From: DAOUBP01 sp964513075 | GTDB taxonomy: Bacteria > Chloroflexota > Anaerolineae > CG2-30-64-16 | Assembly: GCA_964513075.1 (NCBI GenBank) | Contig: CAZELR010000012.1 | Coordinates: forward strand, 20,233 to 84,232 | Direction of reading: 5' to 3' | Length of the DNA: 64,000 nt | In this document: positions 29,424-38,617 of the stretch, piece after piece | How the letters are laid out: every line of letters starts with the position of its first letter | Numbering within the stretch: position 1 is the first letter of the stretch | Notes under the pieces: model-generated | Database searches by the model: none | What the model was told of the DNA's origin: nothing | The model's input: only the letters and a program-made list of their open reading frames with translations | Translations under genes and position numbers: made by a program

Positions 29424-30587
29424 TTACACCGGGTGCTCTTCGTTTAGCACCTGCGCATATAACTTCTCAACGCGTGCCACCATGACTTCCTGATTGAATT
29501 CGGCGGCAACCCTGACTCGCGCTGCCGCGGCCATGGTCGTTCGGCGGATCGGGTCGGCCAGCATGCTATTGATGGCGCCGGCGAGGGCGCTGTGATCGCG
29601 TGGGGGTACGACGAAGCCAGTGACCCCATTTTGATTGACGTAAGATGTGCCGGTGCCAAGCTCGGTGCATACCACTGGCAGTCCGGCAGCCATTGCCTCT
29701 ACCTGCACCAGGCCGAATGCCTCGGCGGGACTGCTGGCCGGCAGCACGAACAGGTCGGCCGCGTGATAAAGGGTCGGCAAGTCGATATCTGGGATTTCAC
29801 CCAGCCATGCAATCTTGTCAGCCACGCCGACCTCGTCCGCCAAGCCGCGCCACTCGGCCTCCATCGGGCCGATCCCGGCTACTGCTAACCGGGCTGGGAT
29901 CAGCGGCAGCGCGCGGATCAGCCAGTCCAGGCCTTTGTAGTAACGCAGGCGGCCTACGAAGAGGAGGAGCGGGGGGGTGAAGGTTGTAGGTTGTACATTG
30001 AAGGTTGAAAAGGCGGCGGCGATCCGGTCACGCATGCGCACCAGATCTGCATCTGCTGGTCTTGCCTGGAAGCGGGCCACTGGGATGCCATAGGGAATCA
30101 GGTGCAGCTTGGCTTGATGCTGACCCAGAAAGACGCCGCCGCGCATAGGAGGGCTGCCGATGATGATGGCGTCGACCGCATGCAGCACCCGGCGCAGCAG
30201 CGGTCTGTAGAACCGCAGGATGTTGGCCTGGCGTACGATGTCGGCATGATACGTGAGCACGGTGGCGCGGCCGCGGCGCAGCAGCCACTGGCTCACCTCG
30301 CCCACGGGGTAGGGATAGTGCAGATGCACGACATCGGGCTGCTGGTGCAGCAACTGCCACGGCAGCGCCAGGCTCAGCGGGGTCGAGGCAACGGTGGCCA
30401 AACGGCCGGCGCGGATTACGCGGACGCCGGTCTCTTGGACGATGGTTGTCGGGCGTCCGGCAGGGTTCGTCACCAGAGCGGTGACAGCATGGCCGCGGCC
30501 GGCTTGCCCTTCGGCCAGCAGCTTAACATGATTCTCGATGCCGCCGAGAATGGGCGGATAGTCCTTGTAGATATGGAGAATGTTCAC
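29424..30587 (-). CDS. Glycosyltransferase family 4
   Basis: 387 residues from a GTG at 30587, with a GAGGGC SD and a 4-base overlap (GTGA) with the upstream gene. GT-B fold: N-terminal NILHIYKDYPPILGG, C-terminal VGRLRYYKGLDWLI, then the nucleotide-sugar site PASSPAEAFGLVQVEAMAAG with the EX7E glutamates. It transfers a sugar from a nucleotide donor to a growing glycan. Residues about 193-206 (STFNVQPTTFTP) are encoded by a low-complexity word repeat inserted in the inter-domain linker (29971-30010). Last gene of the polysaccharide cluster. Confidence 0.93.
   Translation of the reverse strand: MNILHIYKDYPPILGGIENHVKLLAEGQAGRGHAVTALVTNPAGRPTTIVQETGVRVIRAGRLATVASTPLSLALPWQLLHQQPDVVHLHYPYPVGEVSQWLLRRGRATVLTYHADIVRQANILRFYRPLLRRVLHAVDAIIIGSPPMRGGVFLGQHQAKLHLIPYGIPVARFQARPADADLVRMRDRIAAAFSTFNVQPTTFTPPLLLFVGRLRYYKGLDWLIRALPLIPARLAVAGIGPMEAEWRGLADEVGVADKIAWLGEIPDIDLPTLYHAADLFVLPASSPAEAFGLVQVEAMAAGLPVVCTELGTGTSYVNQNGVTGFVVPPRDHSALAGAINSMLADPIRRTTMAAAARVRVAAEFNQEVMVARVEKLYAQVLNEEHPV
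29971..30010. repeat. In-frame word repeat inside a glycosyltransferase gene
   Basis: GAAGGTTGTAGGTTGTACATTGAAGGTTGAA-type wording, three GGTTG words in a row, interrupts the linker of the GT4 gene without breaking its frame. The same AACCTTCAAC words recur at 63.71-63.78 kb. Confidence 0.65.
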
Positions 30588-31780
30588 GCGGACGCCCTCA
30601 ATAACGAATCTTGCGATCTGCGAACCGGCGAGATCTGGCGATAGAGGGCCAGCGTTGCGGCAGCAGTCCGTTCCCAAGAGAACTGTGCAGCCTGTTCCAG
30701 CCCGCGGCTCCGCAGCATGGCCCGGAGATCATCATTTGAAAGGACTCTATGCAGGGCTTCAGCCAGAGTGGCTGTGTCGGCGGGATCCACCAGCAGCGCC
30801 GCGTTTTCCGCGACTTCCGGCAAGCTCGACGTGTTTGAACAGATCACTGGCGTCCCGCATGCCATTGCCTCAAGCACGGGCAATCCGAAGCCTTCGTAGA
30901 GGGAGGGAAAAACAAAGACAGACGCAGCCGCATACAGGGCCGGCAAATCGTTCTCCGGTACTGCCCCCAGCCACACCACGCTCTTGCCCAGTTCCAGGAC
31001 CTCACCGCGCTGGCGTGCCTCTGGATAGCGCTCATCCCAGGCTCCCCCAATCACTAATTTACGATTTGCGGTTTGCGATTTGCGCTCTGTGTCGCTGCCA
31101 CTAATGTCGCTGCCAGCAGTGGCGCTCCACGCTTCCACGAGCCGGACCAGGTTCTTGTGGGGTTTGTTGCTGCCCAGGTAGAGGGCGAATGTTTCAGGCA
31201 GGGCGTAGCGGGCGCGAATGGCTGCGATTGCTTCCGGTGACTGGGGCTGAAACGCCGGGTCAGCGGCGAGTGGAATAGCTGTGACGCGGTCTGGCTGCAG
31301 CTTGAACTCGGTTATGAAGTCATTTCGCGTGAACTCGGAGATGGCGACGATCTGCCGGGCGGTATGCAACGCCAGACGCGTCATCCCGCCGGCAAACAGT
31401 CGCGCACGAGTTGTGCTGTGCGCCGGGTAACGCAACGGGATCAAGTCGTAGACGGTGAGCAGCGCGGGGACGCCCGGCAGGTAGGGCATGGCGATATAGG
31501 GGCTGTGGTAGAGATCGGCATGCAGGCGGCGCAGCAGTTGGGGTATGACCCATTGCTGCGCTAGTGAGAAGGGCGAAGTGGCCAATGTCACGGTCCGTAC
31601 ATTGGAGCCCGGTGGAGCGCCTGCCGGCGCAGAGAGGACGCAGGCAGGGTCACAAAGGAGCGTGAGCTGTTCTGCGGTCACAAGCAAAGGTATGAGCGCG
31701 CGTGCCAGGTTCGACACGTAACGGCCGATGCCGGGGAAATGCGGTTGCGCGGTGCGTGCGTCCAGAACAAAGTGCGTCAT
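30584..31780 (-). CDS. Glycosyltransferase family 4
   Basis: 398 residues, starting MTHFVLDARTAQPHFPGIGRY (the GIGRY donor-domain signature of mannosyl/rhamnosyl GT4 enzymes). The C-terminal half has LYLGSNKPHKNLVRLVEAW and FPSLYEGFGLPVLEAMACG with the EX7E pair. The start at 31780 gives a 4-base ATGA overlap with the upstream gene, and a 4-base overlap also links it to the next. Residues about 218-243 (GSDISGSDTERKSQTANRK) are encoded by an inserted low-complexity repeat that is absent from the close paralogue at 31777-32964. Confidence 0.94.
   Translation of the reverse strand: MTHFVLDARTAQPHFPGIGRYVSNLARALIPLLVTAEQLTLLCDPACVLSAPAGAPPGSNVRTVTLATSPFSLAQQWVIPQLLRRLHADLYHSPYIAMPYLPGVPALLTVYDLIPLRYPAHSTTRARLFAGGMTRLALHTARQIVAISEFTRNDFITEFKLQPDRVTAIPLAADPAFQPQSPEAIAAIRARYALPETFALYLGSNKPHKNLVRLVEAWSATAGSDISGSDTERKSQTANRKLVIGGAWDERYPEARQRGEVLELGKSVVWLGAVPENDLPALYAAASVFVFPSLYEGFGLPVLEAMACGTPVICSNTSSLPEVAENAALLVDPADTATLAEALHRVLSNDDLRAMLRSRGLEQAAQFSWERTAAATLALYRQISPVRRSQDSLLRASA
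31050..31127. repeat. In-frame word repeat inside a second glycosyltransferase gene
   Basis: TTTACGATTTGCGGTTTGCGATTTGCG-type wording (three GATTTGCG/GGTTTGCG words) followed by two GTCGCTGCCA words. It lies in the loop before the C-terminal strand VIGGAWDERY, which the paralogue reaches directly. Confidence 0.65.
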
Positions 31781-32964
31781 GGTGTTGTGGGCGAGTACGG
31801 GGGCTCGCCCGTACTGAGCGTGCGATCCTGTAAGATCGTGCGATCTTGCGAGATCGTGCGATAGACTACCAACGTCTCTTTTGCAGTGCGTTCCCACGAG
31901 AAGCGGGCTGCTTGTGCCAGGCCGCGTTCTCGAAGATGGTGGGCCAGATCCGAATCCGTGAGGATGTGACGCAACTCGGCGGTCAGTGCCTCCAGGTTCA
32001 ATGGATCGACCAGCACCGCGGCCTGGCCGGCCACCTCCGGCAGGCTTGACGTGTTCGAACAGACCACCGGCGTCCCGCAGGCCATAGCCTCGAGCACGGG
32101 CAAGCCAAAGCCCTCAAACTCGCTGGGGAACGCCAGCGCCTGGGCGCCTGCGTAGACTGCCGGTAAATCCGCGTCGGGCACGAAGCCTGGGAAGATAACT
32201 GCCGCCTTGGCCGGTGAGCTCTCCAGCCGGGCGAAGAAGTTGTCGTACAACCACCCGCGCTTGCCGACGATCACCAGCGCGTCGGTCAGGCCTTCCGCGT
32301 GGAGCTGCTCGAACGCTGACAGCACCCGGCCCAGGTTCTTGCGCGGCTCGATGGTGCCTACAAAGAGCACATAGCGGTCGGGAAGTCCATACCGTTCGCG
32401 GATGGCAGCCACCTTCTCCGGCGGCTGCGGCCGGAAATGCGCATCAGCGGCCTCATAGATCACTGTGATCTTCTCGGACGGAATAGCGTACGCGGCGATG
32501 AGATCGCGCTTGCTCTGCTCCGACACTGCGATGATGTGACTGGCGCGGCGGCAGAAGAGCGGCATGGTTGCATTCAGGTACCAACGGTTGAGCTGTTTGT
32601 GGTGGGCAGGATACCGCCGGAAGATCAGGTCGTGGACGGTAAGCACTGTTGGCACGCGGCGTAAAGGCAGCAACAGATGCTCGGTCGCATGAAAAAGGGT
32701 TGCGTTCGGAACCAGGCGATTGAAGCCGACCCGACTCAGTTGCCCCAGCCACACCAGCATCCGCCACGGCTTATAACCCAGGTCTACGGTTTGCGCCGGC
32801 ACCATTTCCAGCCCTGGCAGCGATTCGATGCCTGCTTCGCGGTTGTAAAAGAAGGTCAGACGATCTTCCAGGAGAGGCAATAGCGCACGCGCCAGGCTTT
32901 CGGCGTAACGCCCCAACCCGGCTCGATGATGAACGGCGGCGGAGATGTCGAAGTAGATGGTCAT
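31777..32964 (-). CDS. Glycosyltransferase family 4
   Basis: 395 residues, clearly paralogous to the next gene: MTIYFDISAAVHHRAGLGRY, VLTVHDLIFRRYP, FVGTIEPRKNLGRVLSAF, FPSEFEGFGLPVLEAMACG and the shared tail RFSWERTAKETL. GT-B fold with the EX7E motif. The tail (about 367-385, ISQDRTILQDRTLSTG) is encoded by repeated GTGCGATC words at 31815-31864. The pair probably arose by duplication. About 44 bases separate it from the deacetylase upstream. Confidence 0.94.
   Translation of the reverse strand: MTIYFDISAAVHHRAGLGRYAESLARALLPLLEDRLTFFYNREAGIESLPGLEMVPAQTVDLGYKPWRMLVWLGQLSRVGFNRLVPNATLFHATEHLLLPLRRVPTVLTVHDLIFRRYPAHHKQLNRWYLNATMPLFCRRASHIIAVSEQSKRDLIAAYAIPSEKITVIYEAADAHFRPQPPEKVAAIRERYGLPDRYVLFVGTIEPRKNLGRVLSAFEQLHAEGLTDALVIVGKRGWLYDNFFARLESSPAKAAVIFPGFVPDADLPAVYAGAQALAFPSEFEGFGLPVLEAMACGTPVVCSNTSSLPEVAGQAAVLVDPLNLEALTAELRHILTDSDLAHHLRERGLAQAARFSWERTAKETLVVYRTISQDRTILQDRTLSTGEPPYSPTTP
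31815..31864. repeat. Repeat words in the 3' end of a glycosyltransferase gene
   Basis: Three copies of GTGCGAT(C) spaced about 17 bases apart, with AAGATC and GAGATC between them, add a repetitive DRTILQDRT tail to the encoded protein. A related GCAAGATCGCAC word occurs near 33041. Confidence 0.6.
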
Positions 32965-33008
32965 AAGGATGCGCTATAGCGCCATGATATTACAGATGCG
33001 TGATCGCG

Positions 33009-33932
33009 TCAATCAGTGTAGCTGGCCTTTGATTCTGCAAGATCGCACAGGGTCATGAACTTGGCTCCCGACTGGCAGCGTAACATATCGATGATCTCCT
33101 GGGTGATGCGATATATGCGTCGCGGGTCGCGCTCGCGCAGGAACACCTTGAAACGCAGTCCGCCATCTGCCCGCGGCAGGAAGCTGCCCAAGCTCAGCGG
33201 TTCGTCCGGAAGTGGCGGGGCAGTGTCAGCCGCGAAGTCGCTGACATGAAACTGCACGCAAAGAATCTTAGCAGGGAGACGCGCCTCCCAAATCAGTAAG
33301 CGTAGGAAGGCCAACGCCGCCTGACGGCGCAGGGTCAAAAAGGTGGGCGAGGCGGCCGGCAGCAACAGGCAGGAGGTTGGTATCTCCAACAAGCCCGGCG
33401 TCAGCTCGTGTATGCTGCGCGGGGAGAAGAGCCAGGTATTGGCATACGGCGTCGAGCTAAAGATGGGCAGCCGCTGCGGGGTCGCGCTGGCGTCGACCCG
33501 GTAACCCAGGCTGACCAGGGTGTGGATCGCGGCTGGTCCCAGCGGACACCAGGCCGGCGACCGAAAAGCAATCGGTGCACAACCGAAGAGCTCTTCGTAG
33601 AGGCCGCGTGACCGTCGCAGAAAATCGAGATCGGCTGCTGCCCCTCGCATCAGGAGGCGAATCTCATTGAAATCGTGATGGTGGCCGTGGCTGCCCACCT
33701 GGTGGCCCTGGGCGGTCAGCAGTGCGACGTGCGGCCGGAAGTCGGAGCGCTCAAAAAGTACCGAAGGTACAAAGAAGGTGGCTCTGATGCCGGTCGTATG
33801 CAGCCAGTGGGCCGCGCGACTCACATCCACGGGCTGATCCTCTTCGTGGACGTCAACAGTCAGCGCGATGGGAAAGGGGCTTGGGGGCGTGCCGGTGCTG
33901 ACCGTTAGCGGACGAACGGTGGAAGGTGACAT
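33009..33932 (-). CDS. Polysaccharide deacetylase (NodB-like)
   Basis: 307 residues. NodB fold: LTVDVHEEDQ carries the catalytic/metal Asp, GSHGHHHDF the two metal His residues, and FRSPAWCPL the RxPxG-like region. The metal-bound enzymes remove acetyl groups from GlcNAc-type sugars in glycans. The start at 33932 has AGAGG about 9 bases before it; upstream frame is open but overlaps the GT2 gene. No signal peptide, so it probably acts on lipid-linked or nucleotide sugars in the cytosol, or is exported another way. Similar genes accompany exopolysaccharide clusters. Confidence 0.88.
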   Translation of the reverse strand: MSPSTVRPLTVSTGTPPSPFPIALTVDVHEEDQPVDVSRAAHWLHTTGIRATFFVPSVLFERSDFRPHVALLTAQGHQVGSHGHHHDFNEIRLLMRGAAADLDFLRRSRGLYEELFGCAPIAFRSPAWCPLGPAAIHTLVSLGYRVDASATPQRLPIFSSTPYANTWLFSPRSIHELTPGLLEIPTSCLLLPAASPTFLTLRRQAALAFLRLLIWEARLPAKILCVQFHVSDFAADTAPPLPDEPLSLGSFLPRADGGLRFKVFLRERDPRRIYRITQEIIDMLRCQSGAKFMTLCDLAESKASYTD

Positions 33933-33952
33933 CAAGGGCCTCTGAAGCCGGT

Positions 33953-34831
33953 TCAACGCGGCAAGAATGGCCGGTAGATCGGCAGCAGGATCTTCAATAT
34001 CGCGCGCTGCGGCCAACCGTAGTGTTTTTGGTAGAAATGCTCCAGGCTGTGGTGGTACGCAGTGCGAGCCGTTGGGTTCTGTTTCAGCCCCGCTCCGCCG
34101 ATGTGGATGATTGCCAGCGTAGGCACGTAGTAGATTTGCCAACCAGCCTGCCGCACGCGCCGGCACCAGTCATTGTCCTCGAAGTACATGAACATAGCCT
34201 CGTCCAGGCCGCCTACCTGCTCGATGGCCGCACGCCGGGCCAGCAAACACGCGCCTGACACCCATTCCACTTCGATGATTTTTGCGACGCCCCAGTCGTG
34301 CAGCGGTCGGTGCAAGACCAGCCGATTGAAAGTGCGGCGCAACAGGTAACCTGGGGAGGGGTCCTGGCCGTACGCGTAGGCCTGTGGCGCGCCATCAGGC
34401 TGCAACAGTCGCGGCGAGCACGCGCCCGCTTGTGGGTGAGCATCCATGAATTCGATGAGCCCGGCTAACGTTCCGGGCGGGACGACGGTATCGCTGTTGA
34501 GCAGCAGCACGTAACGCCCCGTGCTGGCTGCGATGCCGATATTGTTCCCGCGCGCAAAGCCGACGTTATCAGCGTTACGGATGAGGCGGACCTGGGGAAA
34601 CTCGGTCGCGACCATGTCCGCGCTGCCATCGATGGAGGCGTTGTCAACGACAATAACCTCAGCGATCAAGGCCGGGCTGGCGTCAACGCCGTTGTGTGGC
34701 TCTCTGCTGTCGTTTGACTCCTGACCCATGACTACTGACCTCAAGCACGCCCGCAGGAGGCCCCGGACGTTCCAGGAAAGAACGACGATGGAGAGATCCG
34801 GCCGGGTCAACCTGAGTTCATCTGAGTTCAT
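33953..34831 (-). CDS. Glycosyltransferase family 2 (rhamnosyltransferase-like)
   Basis: 292 residues. GT-A fold: LSIVVLSWNVRGLLRACLRS, the donor-metal DXD-type site LLLNSDTVVPPG, GACLLARRAAIEQVGGLDE and the FMYFEDNDWCRRVRQAGW acceptor region match WcaA/rhamnosyl-type GT2 proteins. A low-complexity stretch VVMGQESNDSREPHN (about 30-45) sits between the first helix and the second strand and is encoded by repeat-like DNA at 34700-34740. It overlaps the upstream GT4 by 14 bases. Confidence 0.92.
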   Translation of the reverse strand: MNSDELRLTRPDLSIVVLSWNVRGLLRACLRSVVMGQESNDSREPHNGVDASPALIAEVIVVDNASIDGSADMVATEFPQVRLIRNADNVGFARGNNIGIAASTGRYVLLLNSDTVVPPGTLAGLIEFMDAHPQAGACSPRLLQPDGAPQAYAYGQDPSPGYLLRRTFNRLVLHRPLHDWGVAKIIEVEWVSGACLLARRAAIEQVGGLDEAMFMYFEDNDWCRRVRQAGWQIYYVPTLAIIHIGGAGLKQNPTARTAYHHSLEHFYQKHYGWPQRAILKILLPIYRPFLPR

Positions 34832-36158
34832 CGGTGTTCAGAATCTCGTCAAAGAATGCAGCCAACTCACCGGTCAGGGCGCGACGCTCGAAACGGGCTT
34901 GTGCGGCTGCAAAGCCCGCATGAGGTGCGGCGGTTGTCTGTGCAGCCATCAGCTGTTGCAGCGCGGCCGCGACGGCAGTCGGATCATCGGAGGGTGCAAT
35001 CTCGCCCAAGTGATACTCGCGGATGATGTCTTCGGCGACGTTACCATCGGTGAGTGCCAGGATCGGTTTGCCCGCGCCGATGTAGTCGAAGAGCTTGGAC
35101 GGCATCAACGCTCGGGTTGCCGCCCCTTGCACCAGCAGTAACGCGTCGGCGTCTGCCTGGTACTGGTAGACCTCGTCGCGACGGACCGGGGGCACCAGGG
35201 ACACGATGCTGTCCAAGCCATATTGGCTCGCGAGCCCTTGCTCCTTGTCTGTGAGTGTGCCGATGATTTGCACGCGCAGTCGAGTGGCGGGGTCTACCCG
35301 GGTCAGCGCCGCGAGTCCGCTGAAAAGCGGCTCCGCCGAGCGATCCGGGCTGCTCAGGCTGAATGCGCCGGTGTAGACAAGGCGGAAGGTGCCGTCGACG
35401 GGCCGGCGCCGCGCTAGGTTGGCGAAATCGGTGCTGTCAAAGCCATTGGTAATGGTGACGATACGGCGTTCGCGCTGCGAACGTTCGCGCTGCGAACGTT
35501 GGCGCGGTGAACGTTGCGCAGGCGGGTAGCGTTGCGCTAAATCTGCAGTGAGGGCAGGCGTGGTGGTGGTTACCCCGCTGGCTTGGGTCATCATGCGGCG
35601 TTCCAGTGCCAATTCCAACGTCTGTCGCAATGGTTGTTCTCGCAGCGCGGGGTTGGGCGATTGTTGCGCCCAGCCGTCGCGCAGATCCGCCACCCACGGG
35701 ACACCGGTTGCCCGGCTCAATCGGCCTGCTACGAGGTGTGTGGTCTCGGGTGGCGAACTGCTGAGGATAATGCTTGGCTGTTGCGCCGCAATCACGCGCA
35801 GTCCCAGCCGTACTGCCGGCAGGAGCCAGCCCAGTTTGGTATCCGGAATCATGATAGCATCGCGCACGCAGCCTAAGAGGCTGCGATTGGCGATCGTTGC
35901 CACGCGATATTGTTCCTCCTGAGGCACGGTAAGCGCAGTGTGCCGGCGCCAAAAGCCGAAAATGTTGTGAATCAAATCATCGGCGCGGTAAATTTGGCGC
36001 TCGACATCGTCCAGTAATCCGCCGTAACGGCCAGTCGTTAGGATCAGCGGTCGGTAGCCGAATTGGGGCAGGTATTGGGCGAACTTGAGCAAGCGCTCAG
36101 CACCAGCCGAGCGGATGGGTGGGTAATCGTGGACAATGATCAATACCGTGCGGGACAT
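34818..36158 (-). CDS. Glycosyltransferase family 4 (WbuB/FemAB-like group)
   Basis: 446 residues. N-terminus VLIIVHDYPPIRSAGAERLLK and the inner SSSPPETTHLVAGRL are of the sugar-transfer GT4 type with a long N-terminal domain; C-terminal ALMPSKLFDYIGAGKPILAL is the donor site. Residues about 211-231 (QRSPRQRSQRERSQRER) are encoded by a tandem 15-base repeat (35466-35526). It is transcribed just after the GT4 at 36175-37278. Confidence 0.9.
   Translation of the reverse strand: MSRTVLIIVHDYPPIRSAGAERLLKFAQYLPQFGYRPLILTTGRYGGLLDDVERQIYRADDLIHNIFGFWRRHTALTVPQEEQYRVATIANRSLLGCVRDAIMIPDTKLGWLLPAVRLGLRVIAAQQPSIILSSSPPETTHLVAGRLSRATGVPWVADLRDGWAQQSPNPALREQPLRQTLELALERRMMTQASGVTTTTPALTADLAQRYPPAQRSPRQRSQRERSQRERRIVTITNGFDSTDFANLARRRPVDGTFRLVYTGAFSLSSPDRSAEPLFSGLAALTRVDPATRLRVQIIGTLTDKEQGLASQYGLDSIVSLVPPVRRDEVYQYQADADALLLVQGAATRALMPSKLFDYIGAGKPILALTDGNVAEDIIREYHLGEIAPSDDPTAVAAALQQLMAAQTTAAPHAGFAAAQARFERRALTGELAAFFDEILNTDELR
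35466..35526. repeat. Tandem 15-base in-frame repeat in a glycosyltransferase gene
   Basis: CGTTCGCGCTGCGAA occurs twice exactly and twice in altered form in a row, encoding repeated SQRER units at the inter-domain linker. Because the unit is 15 bases, gain or loss of copies keeps the frame. Confidence 0.8.
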
Positions 36159-36174
36159 ACCGTCTCTTCTCTCC

Positions 36175-37278
36175 TCAATGCGCCGGTTGTGACAGGGCCA
36201 GATCGAAATATAGCTGTTCGACGCGTGTCATCTCCCGCCGGTGATCCGCTCGGTCTTCGATGATGGCGCGATTGGTTGTGCGGACGTTCGCACACCACGT
36301 ATCGCACGTCAGCCCGCGCACGAGGGCTGACGCTAGGGCCGCATGATCGCGGGGCGGGACGAGGAGGCCGTTCTCGCCATCCGTGATCCATTCGCGGATT
36401 GCGCGTAAGTCTCCCATCACGGGTACAGCGCCGCAGGCCATCGCCTCAAGCAGTGAAACGGGCGTGCTGTCTGATGATGCAACGGACACGAAGAAATCGG
36501 CCAGCGCATAGTAGGCTGCCATTTCAGTGTAAGGCGTTGAGGTAACAAAGCGCACCGCGTCGCCCAGCTTTAGCGTGTCCGCCAGGCGGTAGAGGGCGTC
36601 ATGGTAGTCTGGCTGCTCAGTGTTGTATTTGATCACCAGCCGGGCCTGAGGCACTGTTTCAAGTACTGCAGGCATAGCTTGCAGGAGGATATCTTGGTTA
36701 TAGTTGGGCATCAGGCCGCGCGTGCAGAGGATAATAGGACCAGTCCCCAGATTGAGTCGCGTGCGTAGCCAAGCGGTGTCCAGATCCGGCCTGAACTGCT
36801 CGGTGTCGACCCCCCATTGGATCACGCTTAGCCTTTTGGGCTGGGCGCCGAGGCGCATCAAACGTTCACGCAGATCCTCGGCATCAGCGATGACATGGTC
36901 CGCACGACGCAGCAACTGGCTGGTCACAATCCGAGAGAGGCGGGAGCGTTCGGGGTCGATATAAGCGTCGGTGCCCCATGCGCTTACCACCAAGGGCCGA
37001 AAGCCGGATGCGCCGGCCAGCCAGCCGTACCGGGTCAGGTAGTGTGCGTGCAGCAGGTCGGGCCGAATTTCTGCCAGAATGCGGCGCAGCGCCAGCGTCC
37101 AGCGCACAAATCGTAGCTTGGCCGGACCTCCGGATAACGGATGGATCGTCACGCCCTCTAATGTCACCGAATCATCGGGCAGAGTCACCAGGTGCACCTC
37201 GTGACCCCGATCGACGAATGCGGCGAGCCAGCGCTGAGTGTGGGTGCTGCGGGCAGGACCGACAAAACAGAGTCTCAC
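36175..37278 (-). CDS. Glycosyltransferase family 4
   Basis: 367 residues starting MRLCFVGPARSTHTQRWLAAF. GT-B features: DLLHAHYLTRYG, SAWGTDAYIDP, IQWGVDTEQFRPD, LCTRGLMPNYNQDILLQA and VSVASSDSTPVSLLEAMACG with EX7E-like spacing. No inserted repeat here. It is 4 bases from the flippase gene stop and 16 bases from the next GT4, so translation is tightly packed. Sugar specificity unknown. Confidence 0.93.
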   Translation of the reverse strand: MRLCFVGPARSTHTQRWLAAFVDRGHEVHLVTLPDDSVTLEGVTIHPLSGGPAKLRFVRWTLALRRILAEIRPDLLHAHYLTRYGWLAGASGFRPLVVSAWGTDAYIDPERSRLSRIVTSQLLRRADHVIADAEDLRERLMRLGAQPKRLSVIQWGVDTEQFRPDLDTAWLRTRLNLGTGPIILCTRGLMPNYNQDILLQAMPAVLETVPQARLVIKYNTEQPDYHDALYRLADTLKLGDAVRFVTSTPYTEMAAYYALADFFVSVASSDSTPVSLLEAMACGAVPVMGDLRAIREWITDGENGLLVPPRDHAALASALVRGLTCDTWCANVRTTNRAIIEDRADHRREMTRVEQLYFDLALSQPAH

Positions 37279-37282
37279 GCCG

Positions 37283-38617
37283 TCACCTCTGGATCAGTGG
37301 TCGCAGCAGGTCGCGATAGGCATCCCAATCCGCCTTCTTGAACGCCAGGAGATCGCGAAGCGGCACGCCTGATAGCCGCCGGAAGACGAAGATCATCACC
37401 AGCACTGTCGCGCCGTATGCGCCGGCTGAAGCCAACGCGGCGCCTGGCACGCCGAAGATCGGCACCAGAGCCCAGACCAGCGCGAGGTCAATAACTAGTG
37501 AGAGGGTCGCAAGCAGCGAAGCGATCATCGGGCGGCCCAACTGGCCGCTGAAGTAGGTAGAAAGCACCGGAGCCAAGGCATATGCTGCGACGCCAGGCGC
37601 CAGCAGCAAGCAAGGCACAACCGCCAGCCGATACTGTTGGCCGAAGATGGTTGGGATGAGCAGGGCGAATGGCACCAGCCCGACCAGCCCAGCCAATGTC
37701 GCGCCCAAGGTATGCCGGCACGCACTGGCAGCCAAATGCCCGGCATCTTCTGACCGCGCGCCTGTGATGCGCGGGAGCAAGGCCGTGGAGAGCGCGCGCG
37801 GAAAGAAGAGGATGAGCTCAGCCACTGTGACGGCAATGCTGTATTGGCCGACGCTTGCCGTGCCCGCCAGGTAGCCGAGCAAGAACTGGTCAGAGCGCAG
37901 GTTCAGGAATGAGACCACACTGGCCGGGTACGCGCGAACGCCGAAGTCAGATGCCCGGCGCACCAGGGCGCGGTTCCAGCGGGGTTGCGCCGATCCAGAC
38001 GGCGTCCCCCGTTTTGCTATCTGCCAGACCACCAACGCGGCTAATAGCCCGGTGCTGATGGTGCTCAGACTGAAAGCGGCCAGTGCGCCTGGCACAGCGA
38101 GCCGCAACAGGAGCAGCAGCACGACTGTACTAGTCGCATAGACGAGCGCCTGCGCGAGATTGAGGACGTTTAACCAGATGATCTGCCCGGCACCTTGTAA
38201 CGCACCGCCTAAAAACTGGGTTAATAGGGCAAAGGGGACCAACGCACCTGCCAGCAACACGTAGACACGCTGTTCAGCCGGGACCAGACCGGTCGGCAAG
38301 AGCTGCGCGCCGGCCGCGGCCATCAGAAAAACGACTAACCCCAGGCCCACGCTCAACCAGGCCGCATGGCGTCCGACTTCGGCCAGCGAGTGATAGCCCT
38401 TGGCAATCAGGAAGCTGTTCGCCGAGGCTAAGCCCAGGTTTCCCAGTGTTGCAAGGAGCGTGTGCGCCAAAACAACCAGCTGAAATACCCCTTTGCCGTC
38501 TGGCCCCAACACCCGCGCTACAACAATGGCCGCACCGAAGGTCAAGGCATACGCCGCGATGTTGGCCCCCAGGGTGATGGCGCCGTTCTGCGCCACGGAC
38601 AGGCTGCTTGTTTTCAC
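37283..38617 (-). CDS. wzx: Wzx-type polysaccharide flippase
   Basis: 444 residues with about 12 membrane helices in the MATE/MOP polysaccharide transporter layout. The N-terminus NGAITLGANIAAYALTFGAAI and the short loop VVARVLGPDGKGVFQL are the family hallmark. It moves undecaprenyl-linked repeat units across the cytoplasmic membrane, consistent with Wzx/Wzy-type assembly together with the Wzz and ligase-family genes in this window. Start ATG overlaps the acyltransferase stop by 4 bases. Confidence 0.92.
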   Translation of the reverse strand: MKTSSLSVAQNGAITLGANIAAYALTFGAAIVVARVLGPDGKGVFQLVVLAHTLLATLGNLGLASANSFLIAKGYHSLAEVGRHAAWLSVGLGLVVFLMAAAGAQLLPTGLVPAEQRVYVLLAGALVPFALLTQFLGGALQGAGQIIWLNVLNLAQALVYATSTVVLLLLLRLAVPGALAAFSLSTISTGLLAALVVWQIAKRGTPSGSAQPRWNRALVRRASDFGVRAYPASVVSFLNLRSDQFLLGYLAGTASVGQYSIAVTVAELILFFPRALSTALLPRITGARSEDAGHLAASACRHTLGATLAGLVGLVPFALLIPTIFGQQYRLAVVPCLLLAPGVAAYALAPVLSTYFSGQLGRPMIASLLATLSLVIDLALVWALVPIFGVPGAALASAGAYGATVLVMIFVFRRLSGVPLRDLLAFKKADWDAYRDLLRPLIQR

